Source: Porphyrobacter sp. CACIAM 03H1 | Lineage (GTDB): Bacteria > Pseudomonadota > Alphaproteobacteria > Sphingomonadales > Sphingomonadaceae | Direction: 5' to 3' | NCBI RefSeq assembly: GCF_002215495.1 | Contig: NZ_CP021378.1 | Location: 2,604,764 to 2,668,763, forward strand | Length of the DNA stretch: 64,000 nucleotides | Shown here: positions 28,391-35,220 of the stretch, in pieces | Numbering within the stretch: position 1 is the stretch's first letter | Layout: every line of letters begins with the position of its first letter | Position numbers and translations under genes: made by a program | Notes under the pieces: model-generated | Databases searched by the model: none | Told to the model about the DNA's origin: nothing | The model's input: only the letters and a program-made list of their open reading frames with translations

Positions 28391-29251
28391 ATGGCCGATG
28401 CCACATACACCCCGCCTGCCGTCTGGAGCGCCGACACCGTTTCGGGCGGCCGCTTCGCCAGCATCAACCGCCCCACCGCCGGCGCCCGTGAGGAGCGCGA
28501 CCTGCCGGTCGGCGCCAACCCCTTCCAGCTCTATTCGCTCGCCACCCCCAACGGGGTGAAGGCGACGATCATGCTCGAGGAGCTGATCGAGGCCGGACAC
28601 AGCGTCGCCGAATACGACGCGTGGACGGTCAACATCTCCGAAGGCGAACAGTTCACCAGCGGCTTTGTCGGCGTAAACCCCAATTCCAAGATCCCCGCCC
28701 TCCTCGACCGCAGCGATCCGGCCGCGCCCTTCCGCGTGTTCGAGAGCGGCGCGATCCTCGTCCATCTGGCCGAGAAGTTCGGGATGTTCCTTCCCGCCGA
28801 TGCCGCCAGGCGTGCCGAGGTCTTGAGCTGGGTGTTCTGGCAGGTGGCGAGCGGCCCCTTCATCGGCGGCGGCTTCGGCCATTTCTACGCCTATGCGCCG
28901 GAGAAATACGAATACCCCATCAACCGCTACGCGATGGAGACCAAGCGGATCTTCGACGTGGCGGACAAGCGGCTGGCGGAAAGCCGGTTCCTGGCGGGCG
29001 ACGAATACAGCCTCGCCGACATCGCCAACTTCCCTTGGCTCGCGCCCTTCACCACCGGCACGATCTACAACGACGCGAAGACCTTCCTGTCGATCGACGA
29101 ATACGCGAACGTCGGCCGCTGGGTGAAGGAGATCGCCGCGCGCCCGGCGGTGAAGCGCGGCCGGATCGTCAACAAGGTCTGGGGCGACGAAGACACCCAG
29201 CTGCGCGAACGCCACTCGGCGGCAGATTTCGAAGGCAAGCGGCTCGATTGA
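28391..29251 (+). CDS. yghU: Glutathione-dependent disulfide-bond oxidoreductase (YghU-type GST)
   Basis: 286 aa from the ATG at 28391, with AAAGGAG 10 bases upstream. The Nu-class GST pattern is clear: the N-terminal extension INRPTAGAREERDLPVG, FQLYSLATPNGVKATIMLEE with Thr/Asn replacing Cys, VNPNSKIPALLD, and YSLADIANFPWLAPF. The family uses two glutathione molecules as a disulfide reductase. It is divergent from topoisomerase IB and ends in a strong terminator at 29267, just before tRNA-Gln. Confidence 0.94.
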   Translation: MADATYTPPAVWSADTVSGGRFASINRPTAGAREERDLPVGANPFQLYSLATPNGVKATIMLEELIEAGHSVAEYDAWTVNISEGEQFTSGFVGVNPNSKIPALLDRSDPAAPFRVFESGAILVHLAEKFGMFLPADAARRAEVLSWVFWQVASGPFIGGGFGHFYAYAPEKYEYPINRYAMETKRIFDVADKRLAESRFLAGDEYSLADIANFPWLAPFTTGTIYNDAKTFLSIDEYANVGRWVKEIAARPAVKRGRIVNKVWGDEDTQLRERHSAADFEGKRLD

Positions 29252-29266
29252 GCGGACTTGAAAAAA

Positions 29267-29292
29267 GGGGGCGAAACGGCGTTTTCGCCCCC
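29267..29292. terminator. Hairpin terminator between yghU and tRNA-Gln
   Basis: GGGGGCGAAA pairs with TTTCGCCCCC (10 bp) around a 6-nt loop. AAAAAA lies on the left side and CCCCCTT on the right, so it may work in either direction, although the T-run on the plus strand is short. Confidence 0.8.
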
Positions 29293-29333
29293 TTCACATT
29301 GCCGCACATGCCGCTATAGACCGCCGCCTCTGC

Positions 29334-29408
29334 TGGGGCGTAGCCAAGCGGTAAGGCAGCGGTTTTTGGTACCGCCATGCGAAGGTTCGAATCCTTCCGC
29401 CCCAGCCA
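29334..29408 (+). tRNA. tRNA-Gln (anticodon UUG), CCA encoded
   Basis: The acceptor stem TGGGGCG pairs with CGCCCCA, the discriminator is G and CCA is encoded. The anticodon loop has TTG between GGTTT and GTACC, and the T-loop GGTTCGAATCC is canonical. The last 17 nt, including CCA, recur at 36859 as the right attachment site, showing that this tRNA gene is the integration target of the island that follows. Confidence 0.97.
29392..29408 (+). repeat. attL: 17-bp direct repeat within tRNA-Gln
   Basis: TCCTTCCGCCCCAGCCA, the tRNA 3' end from the T stem through CCA. An identical copy is at 36859-36875. The flanks differ immediately outside it (CGAA before and TCTT after here; AAAC before and CGAA after at the right copy), which defines the crossover core. 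Confidence 0.92.
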
Positions 29409-29459
29409 TCTTCTTTTTCCTGATGCTTTTCAGACACTTAATTCGTATAGCATTGCCTC

Positions 29460-29483
29460 TGTGGGGCAGGGGTGTGGGGCAGG
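29460..29483 (+). repeat. Left-end integrase arm-type sites
   Basis: TGTGGGGCAGG occurs at 29460-29470 and 29473-29483, direct repeats with 13-bp phasing, starting 52 bp inside attL. The identical 11-mer pair with the same 13-bp phasing is found 75-100 bp inside attR. Repeated phased sites at both ends are the expected arm-binding sites of a lambda-type integrase. Confidence 0.7.
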
Positions 29484-29555
29484 TTTATCCACAGGGAATG
29501 ACTAGCGGTCGCTTCGCGTGCGCCGACGCTTACTCCCATGGAGTTTGTGAAGGAC

Positions 29556-30125
29556 TTAGCTCGACCAGTAGTAGGCGGCTGCGGCAATGGCGGAGATTGC
29601 GGCCGCGCTCATCGTAAACCGAAGGCTAGCCGGCCATTTGTCTCGCCAAGTCAGGCCTAACTCCGCCTCAATCCATCCGGTTTGTTGTTGGCCGAAAAAT
29701 TTATAATGCGCCCACCAATCGGCCAGAAACAACTGGCGACTTATTGAGACGTCTTGAGCTCTCCGACGACATTCGCTCACCTTGTCTGAGATGCTGCCAC
29801 GAAACCCTCCATTCATGGCTTGGGTGTGTAGAGCAGCAAGCTCGTGGTATATGTCTGTGAGTGCTTTGCCTGCCTTTTCGTAATCAGCAGAGCGATACAC
29901 CGCGAGGTATATAACGGACATACCTGCGACCACGAGCGTCGCTGAAACGAACTTCTTTGCGAGTGGCTCGTGTATAAGGGCAAACACGCCGATAGAGAAT
30001 GAAATGAAGCCTACCCAGCCCGGGAGCTTCTCCACAGCATCGAACGTTGCAAAATGTTTCTTTGCGCCAAAGCCGATGTCGTAGGCAGCTCTAGCGATGC
30101 TTTCAAGGTCTGATTTGCTAGACAA
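29556..30125 (-). CDS. SLATT-domain membrane effector of the CBASS-like pair
   Basis: 189 aa with a TTG start at 30125, chosen because GAGGA lies about 9 bases upstream and the TTG falls 2 bp after the CD-NTase stop. A helical N-terminus (SDLESIARAAYDIGFGAKKH) precedes two adjacent transmembrane helices (about 42-62 and 64-82), then a helical region with QLFLADWWAHYKFFG, and a third hydrophobic segment at the C-terminus. This is the SMODS-associated two-TM effector layout. It is predicted to perforate or depolarise the inner membrane on binding a cyclic nucleotide, aborting phage infection. Confidence 0.78.
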   Translation of the reverse strand: MSSKSDLESIARAAYDIGFGAKKHFATFDAVEKLPGWVGFISFSIGVFALIHEPLAKKFVSATLVVAGMSVIYLAVYRSADYEKAGKALTDIYHELAALHTQAMNGGFRGSISDKVSECRRRAQDVSISRQLFLADWWAHYKFFGQQQTGWIEAELGLTWRDKWPASLRFTMSAAAISAIAAAAYYWSS

Positions 30126-30127
30126 CT

Positions 30128-31435
30128 TTAGGCTTCCTCGCGAATTGGGACTTTTATACGATCCCGCGCTATAACTACGCCGTTCGAGACCGCGTAGCAC
30201 TCTACGATGTGGTCGCCGCGGAAGTTTGTGTTCTCAATCTTTTGCCGCTGCCCTTCATCGGGAACGATTTGCCCCCTGATACAGTCTCTCTTGACGGCCA
30301 CGGGGCCGCGGTTCAGCACTTTCCAGTAGAATTGGTGATCGATACTTTCGGGGATGTCGTGATGCACAATTTTGAAGCGGAGCGACTTTTGAGTGAACAG
30401 AGGCAGGTGATCTACAAGCATGGCACGAAGTAGTAGCGTCTGAAACCCGTTCTGCTTCACCTCACAATCAATTTTTAGTGTGTATCGAATGTCGACGGAG
30501 AAAACTTCCTCCGGAAACTCTTCGGTGTTCCTTGCTTGGTAACCGGCTTCGTAGATGACAGATTCTGCAATACCCTCTTCGGCAAGCGGGAAAGCACGCC
30601 CAAACAATTTTCGCCATTTAGCGCGCGCTTTTGCCTCATCAACTTCTGCCGCTGCCTTAGCCGCGGCCTCTTGCGCTTCCCGCGCACGTCTCTGAAACCG
30701 CTTCTTCACCTTCACGCGCTGATTGCTGCCAAGGGCACCGTATTCGTGCTGGACAGGCAGGTCTGCGAGGTAAGCGAAGAAGGCTTCCACCATCTGTGGA
30801 TAGCTTCTGTAGCCAGCACTATCGTATTCGCTGGTCGAATAGAGAAATTTGTATACGAGCGTGTCGATGAGCAGCCCGCCCATCTGCACGCCGTGCCGAT
30901 TGCGCCATGCACGCACCATCTTGCACAGCGGCCGGAAATTGTTGTTCTTGTCCAGTTGTGCTTGTGAAGACGCCGTGAGCTCCTGCTCTGGCTTTGTGGT
31001 CTTCCATGAGCCGCCTCGGTAGGTGTCCGGATAGCGGAATGACCCATCAACCAGCTTGAAGACGGGCTGCGCTTCGATCTGAAACCCTTGATATTGGATT
31101 TGCACTACGAGCCGGTCGACCTTGACCGTCGTGTTCGGATAGCGCGCCTTGATCGCATTGGCGGCGTCGGTGAGCAGTTTAGATTGCCCGCCGTTGCTGT
31201 AATCGTCCCACTTGGAAGCGGGCATTATGAACAGCATATCCAGATCAGACACGCCTTTGATCGCGGTCCGGCGACCGTAGGAACCAACTTGCAGTGTGTT
31301 CGCGGTCCGCGACTCCGTATCTCTAAACCGCATGTTCAACGCACGCGTCACCTCGCCATAGCGGAGGGAGATTGTCTCCGCATTGTCGATGGCAATGTTG
31401 TCGAGAAAGTCGCTAAACGCAGTTGAGATAGAAAT
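30128..31435 (-). CDS. CD-NTase (SMODS nucleotidyltransferase with AGS-C sensor domain), unusual start
   Basis: 435 aa if read from an ATT codon at 31435. Catalytic motif VGSYGRRTAIKGVSDLDMLF gives Gly51-Ser52 and Asp64/Asp66; the third acidic residue is a Glu in FQIEAQPVF. A helical core (CKMVRAWRNRHGVQMGGLLIDTLVY) and an Ala/Lys-rich linker lead to a C-terminal beta-sandwich of the AGS-C type (about 315-430). It should make a cyclic oligonucleotide on phage sensing to activate the SLATT partner. The conserved N-terminal helix (SISTAFSDFLDNI) is encoded upstream of the first GTG (31351) and ATG (31333), with no ATG, GTG or TTG before the upstream stop at 31469; ATT sits where homologues have Met. 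Confidence 0.85.
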   Translation of the reverse strand: MSISTAFSDFLDNIAIDNAETISLRYGEVTRALNMRFRDTESRTANTLQVGSYGRRTAIKGVSDLDMLFIMPASKWDDYSNGGQSKLLTDAANAIKARYPNTTVKVDRLVVQIQYQGFQIEAQPVFKLVDGSFRYPDTYRGGSWKTTKPEQELTASSQAQLDKNNNFRPLCKMVRAWRNRHGVQMGGLLIDTLVYKFLYSTSEYDSAGYRSYPQMVEAFFAYLADLPVQHEYGALGSNQRVKVKKRFQRRAREAQEAAAKAAAEVDEAKARAKWRKLFGRAFPLAEEGIAESVIYEAGYQARNTEEFPEEVFSVDIRYTLKIDCEVKQNGFQTLLLRAMLVDHLPLFTQKSLRFKIVHHDIPESIDHQFYWKVLNRGPVAVKRDCIRGQIVPDEGQRQKIENTNFRGDHIVECYAVSNGVVIARDRIKVPIREEA

Positions 31436-31497
31436 CGGCCTTGCCCCCTCACCGTCGCGGCGGCACCCTCAATCTCTGCCGCATCGCCCTTGACAGT

Positions 31498-31525
31498 GAA
31501 TTAGAAACAGCGACCTTTTTTTCAA
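31498..31525 (-). promoter_or_regulatory. Candidate promoter of the CBASS-like pair
   Basis: On the minus strand TTGAAA (31520-31525) and TAATTC (31498-31503) are separated by 16 bp, a fair sigma-70-type match in an AT-rich stretch. It lies 63 bp upstream of the proposed ATT start codon. Confidence 0.4.
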
Positions 31526-31639
31526 TAGGATACTACCGTTTTCCAGAGAGATTTGACCTTGTCTTCAAGGCTGGATCATCGGTGAGGAACACAGAACGAA
31601 AAATGCAGGGCCCCTGACAGCTAGACTGCTTGCCCGCCC

Positions 31640-32218
31640 CTAAGCTCCCTTGCCGTATCGCTTCACGGTCGCCGCGGAGAGCCCGAAGTGCTCGGCTGTC
31701 TGCGCGATGCTGGCGCCGTTGGCCTTGCGCCAAGCCACCACCTCGGCCGGCTGCGCGGCCGTAGGACGGCCCAGAGACGCCTTGCCCCTATGGGTCAGGC
31801 CGGTCTCTCTCAGAGCCGCCTTGGCCGCCTCACGGCCGCTCTCGCACCGCTCACGGATGCGCTGGCGCTCCATGTCCGCTACCTGCGCTAGGACAGCGAC
31901 GATAAGCTCGCCCACGCCTCGGCCGATACTGCCGAGCCCGTGGACGTCGACCGTCACCCCCTTCTCCATGAGCCCCCGCACGGTTGCTTGGACGTCGAGG
32001 GCATCGCGGCCGAGCCGGTCGATGGCATAGACGCACACCGTGTCCCCCTCGCGCACGTAGGAGAGGAGGGAGGCGAAGCCGGGCCGGCTGGCAGCGAGAG
32101 AGCCCCCGCTCACGCCCTCGTCCGCAAACTCCCGGTCGAAGGCTCCGCCAAGGGCGCGGCGCTGCGCTTCGATGCTCTGGTCTCCGGTGCTCACGCGGTA
32201 GTAGGCGATGCGGCTCAT
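31640..32218 (-). CDS. Serine recombinase (resolvase/invertase family)
   Basis: 192 aa from the ATG at 32218. Ser10 in AYYRVSTGDQS is the catalytic nucleophile; YAIDRLGRDALDVQATV carries the active-site Arg-rich DRLGR motif; the long E helix and a C-terminal Hin-type helix-turn-helix (SIAQTAEHFGLSAATVKRY) complete the resolvase layout. No transposase is adjacent, so it is a lone resolvase of the island, perhaps for dimer resolution or a remnant of a Tn3-like unit. A short inverted pair CATAT/ATATG lies in its upstream region. Confidence 0.9.
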   Translation of the reverse strand: MSRIAYYRVSTGDQSIEAQRRALGGAFDREFADEGVSGGSLAASRPGFASLLSYVREGDTVCVYAIDRLGRDALDVQATVRGLMEKGVTVDVHGLGSIGRGVGELIVAVLAQVADMERQRIRERCESGREAAKAALRETGLTHRGKASLGRPTAAQPAEVVAWRKANGASIAQTAEHFGLSAATVKRYGKGA

Positions 32219-32504
32219 GAGTAGCTCCATAGGTGCAGAAGATAGGCCATCCTTATGCGCCTAGCTCATATACCTGTCAACATATGTTTCGCACCACCCC
32301 TGAGCGGGCTCTCAGCCCTAGGCTCGCAAGTTACACCTTTTGCGCTAGCTATACCCCGGCGGCTTTATGCCGTCTGTGAGCAAAAGCGGACCGTCGGCAC
32401 ACGACCTATTCTTATCATTGAAGGAAGGAGGCAGTTCGCCGTCAAATGCATTTGGAGTGGGGATGTGAGACGGCTATAGGTGAGCTAATGTTGAGGGGGC
32501 TTAG
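32219..32504. promoter_or_regulatory. Divergent intergenic region between resolvase and 2-TM gene
   Basis: 286 bp, AT-richer than the host, with no ORF of note. It must contain the promoters for both flanking genes. CATAT and ATATG are inverted around 32266-32285, a possible resolvase or regulator site. Nothing else is recognised. Confidence 0.35.
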
Positions 32505-32756
32505 ATGGACAACAAAGAAGGCTGGAAGAGAGTGGCATTAGCCGCCTCCGCCATATGGATTCTGTCGATACTGTTTCTCACTACAAATTACATTAGCGAT
32601 GCGTTACAACATTGCAGCAACTATCTAGAAGCACCGTGGCTGTTTGCAGATGATTGCTACTCAGGTTTGGCCATCGTGATCCTAGTTGTAGCCGTAGCTG
32701 CCACGGGATTATGGCTAATTCGCTACGTCTATCGAGGCTTTTTCGATGATCAATAG
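32505..32756 (+). CDS. Small two-transmembrane protein of the island
   Basis: 83 aa, ATG preceded by GAGGGGG at 7-base spacing. Two hydrophobic helices (about 10-28 and 53-73) flank a short periplasmic loop with two cysteines. No family is recognised. The base composition is AT-rich like the CBASS genes. Small two-TM proteins in such islands are sometimes toxins, immunity or exclusion factors; nothing here proves that. Confidence 0.6.
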   Translation: MDNKEGWKRVALAASAIWILSILFLTTNYISDALQHCSNYLEAPWLFADDCYSGLAIVILVVAVAATGLWLIRYVYRGFFDDQ

Positions 32757-32911
32757 CCGCCCTAGCTTGGCTGTAGGGAGGAGGCCGGACTACAGCGTCC
32801 CGGTTGCCGTCGGGCGCCGCAGGCGTCCTCCTCCCCGACACCCCCATAGGGGGGGATGAGTGATTGCGTCTGACGATATACCGCCTCGGATTTTTCAGCG
32901 AAAACCAACGG

Positions 32912-33064
32912 CTATCGGAAATAGCTGCCGGGGCGCCTTCGGAGCACCCGCAGGACCTCGTCAGGTCTCATGTGCGTCAGGTAGCGGGTCGCGTTGACGA
33001 ACCTCTGACGGAGCACGGGGTCCGCGATACCGGCGGCCGTGTCAGCGTAGGGGAAGCGGGACAA
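32912..33064 (-). CDS. Possible 50-aa small protein (TTG start)
   Basis: 50 aa starting LSRFPYADTAAG with TTG at 33064, 7 bases after GAGGAG, and overlapping the end of the zinc-finger gene by 23 bp. The sequence IADPVLRQRFVNATRYLTHM followed by RPDEVLRVLRRRPG is helix-rich and has normal codon positions, so it looks coding. No family is recognised. It would be the third gene of a small minus-strand operon. Confidence 0.45.
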   Translation of the reverse strand: MSRFPYADTAAGIADPVLRQRFVNATRYLTHMRPDEVLRVLRRRPGSYFR

Positions 33065-33323
33065 GGTCGAGCTCCTCGGGCAATCGAAGGGGAACGGCAG
33101 GAGGCCGGCGAAGGGCCGCACGGGCGGCGAGGTGCGCCTGCCAGACGGCATAGGCGGCCGCCGCTTCCCGGCGCTGCTTGTCGAGACAGGGCGCGCATCG
33201 GGAGTAAAAGACCACCTTGCCCCGGCATCGCCGCTTGCCAAACCGCTCCAGCGGGACCGCAGCGCAACAGCCGTGGCACCACTTGAGACCGGCGGGGACC
33301 GGGGGAGAGGATTTGTTGCCCAT
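33042..33323 (-). CDS. Small Cys4 zinc-finger protein resembling endonuclease VII N-termini
   Basis: 93 aa from the ATG at 33323. The pattern WCHGCCAAVPLERFGKR, then about 14 residues to SRCAPCLDKQRRE, matches the zinc-ribbon module C-x2-C...F...C-x2-C seen at the start of phage recombination endonuclease VII-like and HNH proteins. No nuclease His/Asn motif follows, so it is a stand-alone DNA- or protein-binding finger. Its start lies 5 bp after the upstream gene's stop. Confidence 0.6.
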   Translation of the reverse strand: MGNKSSPPVPAGLKWCHGCCAAVPLERFGKRRCRGKVVFYSRCAPCLDKQRREAAAAYAVWQAHLAARAALRRPPAVPLRLPEELDLVPLPLR

Positions 33324-33328
33324 GACCG

Positions 33329-33505
33329 TTAGGGAGTCCGGGTCGACCGGGAAAACGGCCGGACAGAATGCAGAGAGCAGGTCGTCACCGGGCAGGCGGA
33401 GACCTGCTGTCTCCAGATCCCCGGCTCCACCTCGTCGAAGGTGCAGTCCCGGCACTTGGCGTTGATAGCGCCCCGCAGGGACAGGCGGTCGATGGTGCGG
33501 GTCAT
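33329..33505 (-). CDS. 58-aa Cys-rich phage/island protein
   Basis: Too short for most gene callers. From the ATG at 33505 (AAGGA 7 bases upstream) it reads MTRTIDRLSLRGAINAKCRD, then a second cysteine directly after, and further on WRQQVSACPVTTCSLHSVRP. The pattern KCRDC ... CPVTTCSLHSVRP is that of small four-cysteine proteins common on phages and integrative elements. A metal-binding role is likely; the function is unknown. It heads a three-gene operon and lies just downstream of an inverted repeat. Confidence 0.65.
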   Translation of the reverse strand: MTRTIDRLSLRGAINAKCRDCTFDEVEPGIWRQQVSACPVTTCSLHSVRPFSRSTRTP

Positions 33506-33528
33506 GCAGGGTTCCTTGGGAGACGGGC

Positions 33529-33583
33529 GACCCAGAACCTCCTCCAGCGCCGCGCCAACGGGAGGGAAAGGAGGTCCTGGGTC
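33529..33583. promoter_or_regulatory. 15-bp inverted repeat upstream of the Cys-rich operon
   Basis: GACCCAGAACCTCCT (33529-33543) and AGGAGGTCCTGGGTC (33569-33583) are inverted with 14 of 15 matches around a 25-nt loop. It lies 24 bp upstream of the 58-aa gene start, so it is either an operator or a 5'-leader hairpin. There is no T-run to support a terminator. Confidence 0.4.
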
Positions 33584-33827
33584 TAACTTGTCAGGTGCGT
33601 GGAGGAGGCGTGCCGATGGTGATGACCGTCAGGTCTCCCTCGGTCCGCACGTGCTCCCGCGACCGCTCGGCGAAGTCTGCGCTGGCGGGACTGTAGGGGG
33701 TCGGGGAGAGCGGAGGGAGCCTTGCGGCTCCAACGCCTCGGCGTAGCCGCGGACTTGGTGAAGGCTTGATGTGACCGAGTATGATCCTAGTGTGGCGGGG
33801 TGCAGAGTTCGGAGAGGAGAGATTCAG

Positions 33828-34343
33828 ATGCAAGCTGCCGATATCTGGATACGTAGGTCACAGAAAGCGGGGCTAATCAGCGAAGAAAGTCACATCGTGG
33901 GCCGAGGTGACCAAGTTTACCTCAGGATTTTGGGAAAGCAGCCAACGTGGCAAGTGATGACTGCCACAGCCGGTGAAGACGATGGTACGGTCGGAGCTGT
34001 CTCAGATCGCGCTGCACTCGTCGAGGCAGCATTCAAGATTGGTCACAGGCGGCAAACTCAACCTGTTGCCAAGAGGGACCTCAAAGGTAGAGACTATGTT
34101 CTGATCTGCGAGCTTCACCAAAGAAAGGAGGAAAGTGATGATCAGCTCAATGAAGAGCTACACGAATTCATAAGTGAGTTTTTTTGCGTCTTTGATGAAC
34201 GAGAAGCTGAAGATCCGCACCTACGCGAGGAGCTGATTGAGATTTATCGTGCTCTATCGTCGGAGTTCGATGGGGAAGACATATACCTGAGCGATGGTGT
34301 TTGGCTTAGCAGTGATGGTTTCACCGAGGATAGAGGTAGGTAG
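33828..34343 (+). CDS. Hypothetical island protein, acidic
   Basis: 171 aa from the ATG at 33828 with GGAGAGGAGA 7-16 bases upstream, a strong ribosome binding site. The protein is acidic at the C-terminus (LREELIEIYRALSSEFDGED) and has no signal peptide or TM segment. The N-terminus, IWIRRSQKAGLISEESHIVG, may be helical. Codons are AT-richer than in host genes, consistent with recent transfer. No family is recognised. Confidence 0.72.
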   Translation: MQAADIWIRRSQKAGLISEESHIVGRGDQVYLRILGKQPTWQVMTATAGEDDGTVGAVSDRAALVEAAFKIGHRRQTQPVAKRDLKGRDYVLICELHQRKEESDDQLNEELHEFISEFFCVFDEREAEDPHLREELIEIYRALSSEFDGEDIYLSDGVWLSSDGFTEDRGR

Positions 34344-35220
34344 CCCCCTCACAAGCTAGACGGCGAGGCCGAGCCTAGGCCGCGGTCGCGTGGCCCCCGC
34401 GGGGCCCTTCCGTGCTCCCGCAGGAGCTCGAAACTTGGATTGAGGGATTGCAGCGGGGGCCTTGCCCCGTCGGGCAGGCTCGCCCCGCCGCTTGGCCTGC
34501 GACCGTTGGTCAGCACGGGAGGCCGGAGGGGAACTGTGTGGTAGAGGAGGCGCCCGCCGCAGGAGCGGGCGGCGAATGTTTCTTCTACCGAAGTGTGGCC
34601 ATATCTGACGGGTCGTAGGGCGGCCGTAGAAGGCCCTAGGATCGCGTGGAGGCGCTGGAAGCTGTTAGGGACAGCCAGAAGGCCGCAGACACGCCCCACG
34701 AGTCTCAGAATGAATCCTAGGGGGTATTCAGGTCCGGGGCTCCCGGCAGAGGTCGACCGGCAGACCGGAAACCGCTTCGGATCTTTTCATATTCACAACC
34801 GGACCCCGCCTCGGCTGGCGGAGACCTCGTCCCTCATCCACCAGACAGACCGCTCCAATGCGCTATCCACGGCGCCCTACGCTCATTGGGTCTCTTACAG
34901 GAGAACCGCAGAAGGGGATGAGGTGAGAGAGGATGAGGAGAACCTAGGTTCAACCGCAGAGCTCCGTTGGAGAATCCGGAGGTGAACCTGCATGAGCTCC
35001 TTAGGACTCCTACAGTGTATCTAATCCTCTCTCCCCCCGAAGTATGGCAGTATTTGGCACGCCACGGCTCGGCGCCTATCTCCTAGGTATATCTACAACG
35101 CTCTGCCTACCAAGAGGTAACAGTAATTGGCACCCGCTCCTCGTCCCGGTCTCCCCGGAAGCTCGGCAGGAGGTTTCGCCAGATTGGGCCGGGCGTTCGA
35201 GCGGAAGGCTCGGAGGCGGC
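34344..35220. other. Gene-poor stretch of the island before the integrase
   Basis: 877 bp without a supportable gene; reading frames present have no ribosome binding site or recognisable protein. It contains scattered inverted repeats (GAGAGAGGAT at 34924 versus ATCCTCTCTC at 35024), several CCTAGG palindromes and two copies of CAGTAnTTGGCAC at 35048 and 35121. It may hold regulatory or replication-type sites, or a decayed gene. Confidence 0.45.

Noticed and set aside
33591..33833. 80-aa minus-strand frame ending REHVRTEGDLTVITIG
   Set aside because: The last part looks coding, but there is no convincing start or ribosome site and no family; it could be a remnant gene upstream of the Cys-rich operon.
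34349..34699. 116-aa minus-strand frame in the gene-poor island stretch
   Set aside because: Arg/Pro/Ser-rich low-complexity translation, no ribosome binding site and no recognisable domain.
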